Positions 1-7,153 of a stretch of DNA of 31,150 nucleotides are shown here, in pieces. The notes beneath the pieces are model-generated. The model worked only from the letters and a program-made list of their open reading frames with translations. It did no database searches and had not been told where the DNA came from. The number at the start of each line of letters is the position of its first letter. Within the stretch, counting starts at the first letter, position 1. The stretch is from CAYPHJ01 sp964410485 (GTDB taxonomy: Bacteria > Desulfobacterota > Binatia > UBA9968): assembly GCA_964410485.1 (NCBI GenBank), contig CAYPHJ010000051.1:1-31150 (forward strand). Reading direction: 5' to 3'. The position numbers were made by a program, and so were the translations under genes.

Positions 1-102
1 GTGTGCTTGACCTAGCTACGGAACTGTGCCATTTTCCCGACGTATCCTCGTGCACATGGAGTTTTTCTGATTCAAGAAAGGAAGCGTAAGACAGCCGAAC
101 CC

Positions 103-1110
103 TTGATCAGCCGAAACGCTGAAGTCCAGCGACACATTGCCCCACTTCAGGACCCCGACGATCCATCCATTTCAGTTGCCGAAGAACTTCAACTTGTTGA
201 AGAAAATCTCGCGCGTGCCATTCGCTCACGTGAGAAAAAGCTCACTGAGATCGCAGCCCATCTAATCGATGGTGGCGGTAAGAGGGTCCGCCCGCTGGTC
301 ACGCTCTTGGCATTTTTTGCTCTGGGTGGCAAACCCACCCAGAACATCGTCGACATTGCTACGGCGATCGAGCTTATTCATACGGCCACTTTGCTTCACG
401 ACGATATTATTGACGGGGCCGAAACCAGGCGTGGGAAAGAGTCGGCTTACAAGAAATTTGGCCTCAACGACACGCTCGTGGCGGGCGATTTTTTGTTCAT
501 TAAAGCGTTCGAGTTTGCGGGAAAATTCGATGATACGGTGGTTCAGTGGACAGCGGATGCATGTGCACTACTAACAGAAGGAGAAACACTCCAGGGATTT
601 TTTAACCGTAACCGCACGGTTACGCTGGATGATTACGTCGAAATTGTTAAACGAAAGACAGCTTCGCTCTTTCAAACCGGCGCCAAGGTCGGCGCCTATC
701 TAGCACGGAGCCATCCCGCGCTCGTGGAGGAAACCGACCGTTACGGGGTTAATATGGGTATCGCCTTTCAAATGGTGGACGACATCCTGGATATTGTCGG
801 CCATATTGACCTATTGGGTAAGCCAACCGGAATGGACATTCGCGACGGCAATCCATCGTTGCCGATTGTTTTGGCCCTGAACGAAGGACAGTCAGAGGTC
901 GGTGAGGCTTTTCAGTGCGGGCATCCCACAGAAGCGCAAGTCGCGGCCGCTCTGAACGCCATCAAAGCCGGGCCGGCCATTCAGCAGGCAAAAAATATCT
1001 CCAATCGATATGCCCAGGAGGCACTTAAGTCTGTCCGAAAATTCCCACCCTCAGTTTACCGAAATGGGCTAAAGACACTTGTCCAACTGATCATCGATCG
1101 AAACTTCTAG
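103..1110 (+). CDS. Polyprenyl (long-chain trans-isoprenyl) diphosphate synthase
   Basis: This enzyme would condense isopentenyl diphosphate units onto an allylic primer to make the isoprenoid tail of a respiratory quinone. Visible family marks are GGGKRVRP at residues 57-64, the first aspartate-rich motif DDIID at 100-104 in LLHDDIID, the second DDILD at 226-230, and a KPTGMDIRDG stretch after it. The length of 335 residues is normal for IspB/HepT-type enzymes. The start is a TTG; GGAAG lies about 18 bases upstream, which is far, so the true start is uncertain, though no better codon is visible before the conserved part. It lies 45 bases upstream of a UbiE/MenG methyltransferase on the same strand, which supports a role in quinone rather than carotenoid synthesis. 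Chain length (and so the symbol ispB or hepT) cannot be read by eye. Confidence 0.93.
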   Translation: MISRNAEVQRHIAPLQDPDDPSISVAEELQLVEENLARAIRSREKKLTEIAAHLIDGGGKRVRPLVTLLAFFALGGKPTQNIVDIATAIELIHTATLLHDDIIDGAETRRGKESAYKKFGLNDTLVAGDFLFIKAFEFAGKFDDTVVQWTADACALLTEGETLQGFFNRNRTVTLDDYVEIVKRKTASLFQTGAKVGAYLARSHPALVEETDRYGVNMGIAFQMVDDILDIVGHIDLLGKPTGMDIRDGNPSLPIVLALNEGQSEVGEAFQCGHPTEAQVAAALNAIKAGPAIQQAKNISNRYAQEALKSVRKFPPSVYRNGLKTLVQLIIDRNF

Positions 1111-1155
1111 CCGCTCGGCGACACCCGGTCGGTTGATCGGACTTGTCTCACGGGT

Positions 1156-1917
1156 TTGTTAACCGCACGAGTCCAGGTGAGGTCGTCCATTACCAGCGCG
1201 CGCGATCACACGATCCAAAGGATGTTTGATCGGATAGCGACACGCTACGATCTACTGAACGGCGTGATCAGCTTTCGAGTCGATAGATACTGGAGACAGA
1301 GAGTGGTCAAACAGCTAGCTTCAAACGGGCAGCAGCTCATCCTTGATATTGGCACAGGAACAGGAGACCTTGGCTTTACCGCTGCGCGAAATAGTCGCGA
1401 CAAGGAACGAATCATAGGTTTGGATGCATCGCTGGAAATGCTGCACCTGGCCCGGGCCAAGCAACAGGTAGCGCGCAACGGACACAGGCTCCATTTTGTC
1501 CAGGGCAGCGCCACGGTCGCTCCGTTCCAGGACTCCGTGTTTGATGCCGCAATGACAGCTTTCGTTTTGCGCAACATATCCGATCTGCCCAAGTTTTTTG
1601 CCGAAGGGTTTCGGCTCCTCAAGCCCGGCGGTAAGATAGTTTCTCTGGACATGTTTCCCCCGACCAGGTGCTGGTTCTCTCCCCTTTATGCAGTCTATTT
1701 CTACCACGTCGTACCACGGATTGGCGCCATTCTGGCCCGTGATCGGGCTGCTTATCAATATTTAGCTGAATCCGTGAAGCATTTTCTGCCCCCTGAAACG
1801 ATCGCGGAGCTTATCGAAGCGGCGGGATTCCGCCACGTTGTCACGCACAAATTTCTTAAGGGGGCCGTATGCATGCATGTGGGCGAAAAACCCCCGGTCG
1901 TTTCCAGAACGGGCTAA
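1156..1917 (+). CDS. ubiE: Demethylmenaquinone/ubiquinone C-methyltransferase, UbiE/MenG family
   Basis: Class I SAM-dependent methyltransferase expected to add the C-methyl group to demethylmenaquinone or the ubiquinone precursor at the membrane. Family features are MFDRIATRYDLLN at residues 23-35, the SAM-binding glycine loop LDIGTGTGD (63-71), AFVLRNISD, and LLKPGGKIVSLDMF; the C-terminal GAVCMHVGEKP end is also UbiE-like. The listed start is a TTG; an in-frame GTG at 1177 is an equally possible start, and neither has a strong ribosome binding site. It follows the polyprenyl synthase by 45 bases, and a membrane protein gene begins four bases after its stop, so the three are probably cotranscribed. 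Whether the substrate is menaquinone or ubiquinone is not resolvable from this window. Confidence 0.92.
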   Translation: MLTARVQVRSSITSARDHTIQRMFDRIATRYDLLNGVISFRVDRYWRQRVVKQLASNGQQLILDIGTGTGDLGFTAARNSRDKERIIGLDASLEMLHLARAKQQVARNGHRLHFVQGSATVAPFQDSVFDAAMTAFVLRNISDLPKFFAEGFRLLKPGGKIVSLDMFPPTRCWFSPLYAVYFYHVVPRIGAILARDRAAYQYLAESVKHFLPPETIAELIEAAGFRHVVTHKFLKGAVCMHVGEKPPVVSRTG

Positions 1918-1920
1918 TTC

Positions 1921-2748
1921 ATGCCTGGTTTTTCCGCCAGTTTTCTGATTTTTTTTTATCAAATCGCTCTGGGCGGCCTGTTCGCGCTCGCCGCCACCCC
2001 GTTTCATCAGCTGGAAAGGGGCTTTTACAAATCGACCGCCGGCGTCTTGTTCGTGGTCGCGATTCTTGGCTTTTGGGGAAGATTCAGCTTGTACGCCAAA
2101 AATATGGCCGAAACTCCACCGCTACTCGTGGCCGAGGCGGTGCTCCACGCCTCCTTTATTGTGTCGCTTGCCTGTTATGTGGTTTCCCTGTGGGGTGAAA
2201 AGCAGCAATTTAGAGCACGCAGTTTTTCTTTCACTCTCCTGAGCGGGCTGGCGGGCCTAGTCGTAAGCTCCCAGAGCTTTTATCCAGGTTCGATCTGGTC
2301 GGTTGAGGCCTTGGTCTACCCTCTTAGTTTTATACTTTCCGCACTGCTTCTGGGAAGCGTCACGGTAGGAATGCTGATTGGTCACTGGTATTTGATCGAC
2401 ACCGGTCAATCGCTCGAGCCCTTTATCCGCATCTACAAGTTTTTTGTCATTGCCCTTGGTGCCCAGATCAGCTTTCTTCTGCTCTACCCAGCCTTACTTT
2501 ACCGGTTTGGGGCTGCGCCCACAGTACTCGGACTGGAACGCTTGTGGCTCGACCATGGTACGCTTTTGATGACTCGTATCATCATCGGTCAGCTCGCCCC
2601 GCTGGCATTGGCTTGGATGATCTGGCGAACCCTGCTGATTCCCCACACGATGGCCGCTACCGGGTTATTTTATATTGCCTTGCTTGGCGTTTTCGTGGGA
2701 GAGATTCTCGGACGCCAAATACTGGCCTTGACGTCTCTACCGTTCTAG
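1921..2748 (+). CDS. Multi-pass membrane protein of unknown function, linked to quinone genes
   Basis: I do not recognise a named family. The 275-residue product is almost entirely hydrophobic, with about eight predicted membrane helices (roughly residues 6-28, 39-58, 68-91, 100-118, 125-160, 168-190, 212-235 and 240-270). Notable residues in or near helices are the motif GHWYLIDTG in the middle, a His near the end of helix 1 (TPFHQLERG), and FVGEILGRQ close to the C terminus. The last motif and the helix pattern are faintly like membrane anchors of the DmsC/NrfD type that bind quinol, but that is only a resemblance. The ATG begins four bases after the ubiE stop codon, so translation is probably coupled. 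A role in quinone-dependent electron transfer is inferred from position only. Confidence 0.8.
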   Translation: MPGFSASFLIFFYQIALGGLFALAATPFHQLERGFYKSTAGVLFVVAILGFWGRFSLYAKNMAETPPLLVAEAVLHASFIVSLACYVVSLWGEKQQFRARSFSFTLLSGLAGLVVSSQSFYPGSIWSVEALVYPLSFILSALLLGSVTVGMLIGHWYLIDTGQSLEPFIRIYKFFVIALGAQISFLLLYPALLYRFGAAPTVLGLERLWLDHGTLLMTRIIIGQLAPLALAWMIWRTLLIPHTMAATGLFYIALLGVFVGEILGRQILALTSLPF

Positions 2749-3032
2749 TGCCCGGTCGTGCTGCGATTGCCCGGATAGGTTTTTATTTTGGTGATACGTA
2801 AGCCATTTGAAGTCCAGCCCAGATCGTAACCGACGGTTTCGCCCTCCCTTAACTCGTGGGGGCTCTTGACCTCACCCGAAACTATGACCATATCAAAAGA
2901 AAACGGGACCTCGCGTCCGCTTTCTGTACGAACGATTCCCGTATTATTCGATGGAAACAGCTTGGTTATGACTCCATGGTGATAGAGATCACGATCTGGG
3001 GGCTTAGGCCGGCCTTCATCTCGATCGCTCAT
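2745..3032 (-). CDS. Small OB-fold (cold-shock/S1-like) protein
   Basis: This is a 95-residue basic and polar protein. After a hydrophilic N terminus it reads HHGVITKLFPSNNTGIVR, then EVPFSFDMV, then LREGETVGYDLGWTSNGLRITKI. The spacing of these strands (a GxIxxLFxxxxxGIV turn, then a VPFSF strand, then an EGExVxYDL strand) resembles a cold-shock-like OB fold, suggesting nucleic acid binding. It lacks the classic RNP1 KGFGFI sequence of true cold shock proteins, so the assignment is by pattern only. Its stop codon overlaps that of the convergent membrane protein gene (shared CTAG at 2745-2748), leaving no room for a terminator. It lies 48 bases downstream of nuoB and may be cotranscribed with it. 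Confidence 0.7.
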   Translation of the reverse strand: MSDRDEGRPKPPDRDLYHHGVITKLFPSNNTGIVRTESGREVPFSFDMVIVSGEVKSPHELREGETVGYDLGWTSNGLRITKIKTYPGNRSTTGH

Positions 3033-3080
3033 GACTCACTATCAATACGGAATTGTGGGAGAAAGATGGCTCGGTCTACT

Positions 3081-3593
3081 TCAGCTTGTTATCGCTTGCC
3101 TTTGATTTGCTATGCGCTTCTGCAACTCCATAAGACCATCTAGAACCGCTTCCGGCCTGGGCGGGCACCCGGGAACATACACATCCACCGGAATAATCCT
3201 ATCGATTCCTTGAACCGTAGCATAGTTATCATAGAACCCGCCGCTCGCAGCACACGCGCCAAACGCCATAACCCATTTAGGTTCTGACATTTGCTCGTAG
3301 ACACGTTTTAAAACAGGAGAAAGCTTGTGGTTAACAGTACCAATAACCATCAGCAGATCTGCCTGCCTGGGACTGAATCGTGGCAACAGGGCGCCAAACC
3401 GGTCGATATCATAGGGGGACATCGAGAGAGACATGTATTCCATTGCGCAGCAGGCAGTCGCGAAAGGGTAGGGAAAAAGCGAGTACTTTCGAGCCCACCC
3501 AAGCGCCTTGTCGAGGCGAGTCAAAACCACAGTCTCGGTTAAAAGCTTCTCCGGACCAAATCGGTTTTCGCTGACAACGTCATTTGCCGCCAT
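3081..3593 (-). CDS. nuoB: NADH-quinone oxidoreductase subunit B (solitary NuoB)
   Basis: NuoB carries iron-sulfur cluster N2, the last cluster before quinone in complex I. The cluster ligands of the family are all visible: the Cys pair C48-C49 in ATACCAMEY, C114 in GACAASGG, and C143 in VYVPGCPPRPEA. SPRQADLLMV and PVDVYVPGCPP are hallmark stretches. The length of 170 residues is normal. The start ATG is preceded on the minus strand by AAGGAGC with good spacing. No nuoA, nuoC or nuoD is adjacent; its neighbours are a cold shock gene and a small OB-fold gene. It could therefore be a relocated subunit of a split complex I, a second copy, or part of a related oxidoreductase. Confidence 0.93.
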   Translation of the reverse strand: MAANDVVSENRFGPEKLLTETVVLTRLDKALGWARKYSLFPYPFATACCAMEYMSLSMSPYDIDRFGALLPRFSPRQADLLMVIGTVNHKLSPVLKRVYEQMSEPKWVMAFGACAASGGFYDNYATVQGIDRIIPVDVYVPGCPPRPEAVLDGLMELQKRIANQRQAITS

Positions 3594-3712
3594 TGTAGTT
3601 GAAAGCTCCTTCTGTTCTTGGGAGGCTACCTGACCACTACAATACCGCTTCCTCTGAATTTAGACAACTTAGGCGCGCATTACCCGGCCGTGGTGTGGTC
3701 TTTAATGAAAAC

Positions 3713-3752
3713 AGGCGGCACCGGCTTCGAAAGTCTCGGCGCCGTGCCGCCT
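3713..3752 (-). terminator. Candidate intrinsic terminator after cspA
   Basis: A perfect 9-bp inverted repeat (AGGCGGCAC at 3713-3721 and GTGCCGCCT at 3744-3752) encloses a 22-base loop that can add a few GC pairs. Read on the minus strand it is followed by GTTTTCATT, a short U-rich tract. It sits between the cspA stop and the nuoB start, so it would end the short cspA transcript and separate it from nuoB. The U tract is weak, so termination efficiency is uncertain. Confidence 0.5.
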
Positions 3753-3784
3753 AAATTCACCATATTCAGTGGAAAGGGATCGGA

Positions 3785-3985
3785 TCAGATTTTTACTACG
3801 TTTATGGCTTGTGGGCCCTTGTCGCCTTGTGAGATTTCAAACTCCACCATTTGACCTTCGTTCAAAGTCTTGAAGCCGTCCCCTTGAATGGCCGTATAGT
3901 GGACGAAAACATCTCCACCACCTTCCTTTTCTATAAACCCATACCCTTTGGAGTTGTTAAACCACTTCACCTTGCCCGTCGCCAT
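3785..3985 (-). CDS. Cold shock protein, CspA family
   Basis: A 66-residue single cold-shock domain that binds single-stranded RNA/DNA and acts as an RNA chaperone. It begins with MATGKVKWFNNSKGYGFIEK, holds RNP1 as KGYGFI at residues 13-18 and RNP2 as VFVHY at 26-30, and ends QAINVVKI. The length is exactly that of the family. On the minus strand GGGAGGT lies seven bases before the ATG. A good sigma70-type promoter lies about 180 bases upstream, leaving a long untranslated leader as in cold-inducible csp genes. The transcript is likely monocistronic, with a hairpin following the stop. Confidence 0.95.
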   Translation of the reverse strand: MATGKVKWFNNSKGYGFIEKEGGGDVFVHYTAIQGDGFKTLNEGQMVEFEISQGDKGPQAINVVKI

Positions 3986-4160
3986 TACTATACCTCCCGT
4001 CCGTGGTGCTTCCCGCCAGCCGTTCGGACCAAATACGTCCCCAACAGTTCAAGATGCAAATCTCTCCTTTTCTCCCTTACGCACAGCCTAGCCCTTGATC
4101 CGGGGACTTGGTTCATGGGCCAAGCTGCGATTTAATAAGAGAAAAGGTCCTTTAATCGCG
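3986..4160 (-). promoter_or_regulatory. Long 5' leader of cspA
   Basis: If transcription starts about seven bases after the -10 box at 4167-4172, the mRNA has an untranslated leader of about 175 bases before the cspA ATG. Long structured leaders are typical of cold-induced csp mRNAs, where they act as temperature sensors. I see no convincing coding frame here on either strand. The thermosensor role is inferred from the family and the length; the structure was not computed. Confidence 0.45.
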
Positions 4161-4166
4161 TGCGAC

Positions 4167-4194
4167 ATTAGATAAACCGGACCATTCTTGTCAA
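4167..4194 (-). promoter_or_regulatory. Sigma70-type promoter of cspA
   Basis: On the minus strand a perfect -35 box TTGACA (4189-4194) is followed after 16 bases by TCTAAT (4167-4172), five of six matches to the -10 consensus. It is the best-looking promoter in the window and is directed at cspA. Confidence 0.65.
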
Positions 4195-4576
4195 GAAAAA
4201 TCTTTCATTCGCGACCCAACAAAAGAGACCCGGCTGTCCCGTGGGGCCTTGGCAGAGTGTTAGCGCCAGTCGGACGACTTGGCAGTCGTGACACCTCCAG
4301 GTCCAGGCTTATAAATCTAAAGAATTGAAATAAAAGCAGATTCTCGAGCTCAGCTAAGCCTCAAGGGAGGACTCGGAGACCGGTCGTTTGTTTGGCACAC
4401 CGGGTCAATTCCGGAACTATTACATCTAACTTGCAGCCAGCGGAGCTGTTTATATTGACATTTTAGGTGATTTCCATAATGATGGATTTGCTTATCGGCG
4501 GTGTTGTCTATTCCGCCGCGCAAGAATTTCGATTTGGGACTATTTGGAGCATGTGGGCTCTCCGGAAGCACAACCG
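4195..4576 (+). promoter_or_regulatory. Upstream region of the ThrB-like gene, with weak promoter-like elements
   Basis: This stretch of about 380 bases has no convincing gene. It holds TTGACA at 4455-4460 and CATAAT at 4475-4480, whose 14-base spacing is short for a sigma70 promoter. A small inverted repeat TCCAT-aatg-ATGGA lies at 4473-4486. A direct repeat CTTGGCAG occurs near 4250 and 4280, and a 5-bp hairpin (ACGAC 4274-4278 with GTCGT 4285-4289) lies between. I found no tRNA or recognised RNA in it. Confidence 0.3.
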
Positions 4577-5599
4577 ATGGCCGTATATACGCAGCTCAGC
4601 AAGAAGGAGATCGCCAACGTTGCCGATGAGTTTGCACTAGGCGATCTGATTTCCTACTCTGGAATCAAAAATGGATCGGTAAACACCCACTACCTTCTCG
4701 AAACCAAACGGGGCCGTTTCTTCCTAAAAATTGATGAGGTTAAAAGCGAATTGGAGGTAAAGCAGGAATTGGACCTGCTGCTTCATCTTCGCAAGCAGGG
4801 GTTCCCTTGCCCGCAGCCCCTCAAAAGCAAGACCGAAAGATATCATATCGAGCTGCAAGACAAACTCGCTACCGTCAGCCGATATCTTGAAGGGGTGGAA
4901 CTCGGCCTGGACGCACTAACGACAGGGCATTTGGAGAGCTTGGGTCATGCACTGGCCAACCTTCACCTGATTGGAAGAAGCTACAAAAAGGGGATTGATA
5001 ATCGGTTTGGCTTTAACAGGATCTTGTCAATTTACAGGGACGTGCGGCGGCAATTGCCGACACATTTGAAAAGTATTGTAAGAGTCCTCGACGATGAATT
5101 CTCATATTTGGAAAACTATCTGGACAACAATCTGCCTAAAGGAATCATTCACGGCGATCTCTTTCCCGATAATGTTAAATTCAAAGGGACCCGGTTGGTT
5201 GGGGTTATGGATTTTGAGGCCGCATGCCGTGGCAAATTCATCTTCGATCTTGCAACCGCGGTGAACGCCCTCTGTTTTGTCGGTCACCGCTACCGAATCG
5301 ACCGTTTTGAAGCCTTGATTTCGGGTTACGAAAGCCTGCGGCCTCTCTCGCTTCCGGAGTGGGATTCGTTTCCCAACGAATTGCGGTTTTCCGCACTTCG
5401 CTTTACCGTCACAAGGATCAAGGATTTTTATCTCAAAAAAATGGATGAGGGCCAGCGGGTTTATAAGGATTTCAAGGAGTTCTACGATCGGCTCCTGATT
5501 CTCAGGCGCGAAAAGAGTGGCGGCATGGAAGATATTCTGCTCGCGATGGCCACCGGCTACGATTACCGTAAGTATCAGAAGTCGAAGCCGTCAAAATAA
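4577..5599 (+). CDS. thrB: Homoserine kinase-like protein, ThrB type II / APH fold
   Basis: A kinase of the aminoglycoside phosphotransferase fold; the type II ThrB family phosphorylates homoserine in threonine synthesis. The N terminus MAVYTQLSKKEI is typical of this family, so I prefer the ATG at 4577 over an in-frame TTG at 4544. Other marks are the glycine/asparagine turn GIKNGSVNTHY, FFLKI with the ATP-contacting lysine, the catalytic loop IIHGDLFPDNV with Asp194, and the metal-binding MDFEAA with Asp212, then FDLATAVNALCF. At 340 residues it is slightly longer than the usual 310-320. No other threonine gene is nearby, so a different small-molecule substrate is possible. A weak GGAAG lies upstream of the start. 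Confidence 0.8.
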   Translation: MAVYTQLSKKEIANVADEFALGDLISYSGIKNGSVNTHYLLETKRGRFFLKIDEVKSELEVKQELDLLLHLRKQGFPCPQPLKSKTERYHIELQDKLATVSRYLEGVELGLDALTTGHLESLGHALANLHLIGRSYKKGIDNRFGFNRILSIYRDVRRQLPTHLKSIVRVLDDEFSYLENYLDNNLPKGIIHGDLFPDNVKFKGTRLVGVMDFEAACRGKFIFDLATAVNALCFVGHRYRIDRFEALISGYESLRPLSLPEWDSFPNELRFSALRFTVTRIKDFYLKKMDEGQRVYKDFKEFYDRLLILRREKSGGMEDILLAMATGYDYRKYQKSKPSK

Positions 5600-5735
5600 A
5601 ACCGCCTGGTACTACATCCCACCACCAGGGTCAGGCCCGTTTACGTGATTCCCGTGCCCGCTACCGAATTCCGTTTCTCACATGTCGCCCGGCCGCTCTG
5701 CCGAAACAGCCTTGGCTTGTGTAAACGAAGTTACA

Positions 5736-6158
5736 CTAGCGGGCCCCACGCTGTCCGATAAATCTTCTTTCCGCGAGTCCGCCGACTATTCTCCTAAATG
5801 CGTGCTGCCCGTCGGATCGTAGCAGACGAATGAGGGAGGCGAAAATAAGCAATGCGCCGAGGAGGAAAAGCGTTCGGCCGCCCGTTAGGACCACATAGAA
5901 AAAACTGAGTTTGACGCGCGCTGCATTATATCTCTCTCGATCTTCATTGATGCGCCGAAGCACTTCTTCATTCTTCTGATAGTTTAACTCTTGAAAACTC
6001 CGGTAGGAATCTTCTAAGCCCGTCTGCTCTGTCCGGTGCAACAAGTTCTGATATTTTGTCGCCTGCACTGCGCCCACAACCCAATTGCCGATTCCAAGGA
6101 GTAGGCAGACGACTCCCCCAATGAGTAGATAGTTGGAATACAAGTGATGCGGCTTCAT
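5736..6158 (-). CDS. Small membrane protein with two helices and a charged middle
   Basis: No family recognised. The 140-residue product has a hydrophobic helix at about residues 10-30, a highly charged, probably coiled region at 35-80 (rich in Glu, Arg, Asn and Gln), a second helix at about 84-112, and a basic tail. This is the architecture of a membrane-anchored protein whose middle segment projects from the membrane. The start ATG lacks a clear ribosome binding site. Its 5' end abuts, on the opposite strand, the longest version of the phosphatase reading frame, but the phosphatase probably starts about 110 bases farther on, leaving space for divergent promoters. Confidence 0.6.
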   Translation of the reverse strand: MKPHHLYSNYLLIGGVVCLLLGIGNWVVGAVQATKYQNLLHRTEQTGLEDSYRSFQELNYQKNEEVLRRINEDRERYNAARVKLSFFYVVLTGGRTLFLLGALLIFASLIRLLRSDGQHAFRRIVGGLAERRFIGQRGAR

Positions 6159-6267
6159 GCGCGGAATTAAAATTAGCAGAATCTCAACGAATGCTCAAAT
6201 GGATTTCAAGGTGCCTGTCCCGTCTTGGTTGCGCTCGCAACCCATATGGCCTACGATAACCGTCACC

Positions 6268-6996
6268 ATGCGCAGTTACGTAATTGGCGACATTCACGGC
6301 TGTCCGGACGAGCTTGCGACGTTGATCGAAGCTCTCCCGCTGGATGCCAATGACCGCTTGGTATTTTTGGGAGATTATATTGACCGCGGCCCCGACTCCA
6401 AGGGAGTTGTTTCCTATCTGCTGCAGTTAAGAGCAACCGCCAGCCAGACACTCGTTTTTCTCAAGGGCAACCACGAAGACATGCTCTTGTCGTTCATCGG
6501 CTTGCCTGGACTCTATGGCGATATGTTCCTGTACAATGGCGGCCGCGCAACATTACAGAGCTACGGCATGGTGTCAGCACAATGGGAACCCGAGGAAGTG
6601 CGTCGAAGGATACCTCCGGCGCACCTCGAATTTTTCAAGAATTTGGAAATCTACCATATTGTGGATTCCTTTTTATGCGTTCACGCGGGGATCCATCCGC
6701 TTAAACCTCTGGAGGCTCAAACAGAAGCCGAGATGCTATGGATTCGTAATGAATTCATTCACAACGCCCATAGACTTCCTTATACGGTATTGTTTGGACA
6801 TACGCCCCAAAAGGCGGTGCTATTCGATCTCCCATACAAGGTTGGTCTCGATACTGGGCTGGTTTATGGCAACAAGCTCAGCTGCCTGGAGCTTAGCGAA
6901 CAGATGCTGTTCCAGGTGGACAGGGGGAAAAAAACCGTTCGGCAAATCCCCGTCAAAGATCATTGGCGCCGTGTGCCGCATCGAGCGATGGCTTGA
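6268..6996 (+). CDS. Metallophosphatase, ApaH/PrpE-like serine/threonine phosphatase family
   Basis: A calcineurin-type metallophosphoesterase. From the ATG at 6268 the protein begins MRSYVIGDIHGC with metal ligands Asp8 and His10, followed by FLGDYIDRGPDS, LKGNHEDM, VHAGIHPL and FGHTPQ, the complete set of PPP-family blocks. The 242-residue length fits the small bacterial serine/threonine phosphatases and the ApaH/PrpE diadenosine polyphosphatases. The open frame extends back to 6157, but the family starts at the first motif, so 6268 is preferred; no strong ribosome binding site marks it. The substrate (phosphoprotein or Ap4A) cannot be decided. The gene ends 37 bases before a tRNA gene. Confidence 0.88.
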   Translation: MRSYVIGDIHGCPDELATLIEALPLDANDRLVFLGDYIDRGPDSKGVVSYLLQLRATASQTLVFLKGNHEDMLLSFIGLPGLYGDMFLYNGGRATLQSYGMVSAQWEPEEVRRRIPPAHLEFFKNLEIYHIVDSFLCVHAGIHPLKPLEAQTEAEMLWIRNEFIHNAHRLPYTVLFGHTPQKAVLFDLPYKVGLDTGLVYGNKLSCLELSEQMLFQVDRGKKTVRQIPVKDHWRRVPHRAMA

Positions 6997-7033
6997 TCTT
7001 TGTGCATGCCCGTCATAATTTGTAGCGCCACGT

Positions 7034-7110
7034 GGCGGTGTAGCTCAGTTGGTCAGAGCACGCGGCTCATATCCGCGGCGTCGTAGGTTCGACTCCTACC
7101 ACCGCCACCA
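7034..7110 (+). tRNA. tRNA-Met (anticodon CAT), CCA encoded
   Basis: The cloverleaf folds cleanly: acceptor GGCGGTG (7034-7040) pairs with CACCGCC (7100-7106), D stem GCTC/GAGC, anticodon stem CGCGG/CCGCG around loop CTCATAT (7066-7072), T stem GTAGG/CCTAC with loop TTCGACT, and the 3' end ACCA is in the DNA. The anticodon is CAT. A paired first base and the anticodon stem without three GC pairs in the initiator pattern exclude initiator tRNA. Elongator Met is most likely; the lysidine-modified tRNA-Ile2 also has CAT and is not fully excluded. Confidence 0.95.
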
Positions 7111-7153
7111 AGAGATCTGAGTGCTGCCGCTGGATATCTTTTCTTCGCATCGC

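Noticed and set aside
4242..4300. Possible tRNA-like or small RNA fold near the repeated CTTGGCAG
   Set aside because: Only a 5-bp hairpin forms; no cloverleaf or known RNA pattern could be fitted.
5605..5629. CCTGGT...ACCAGG hairpin after the ThrB-like gene as a terminator
   Set aside because: A six-pair stem with a 13-base loop and no following U run is too weak to call.
7034..7110. Initiator tRNA-fMet
   Set aside because: The first acceptor pair is G-C rather than mismatched C-A, and the anticodon stem lacks the three consecutive GC pairs of initiator tRNA.
7110..7145. Terminator after the tRNA (AAGAGATC with GATATCTT followed by TTCTT)
   Set aside because: The stem has a mismatch, is AT-rich, and the loop is 15 bases, so stability is doubtful.
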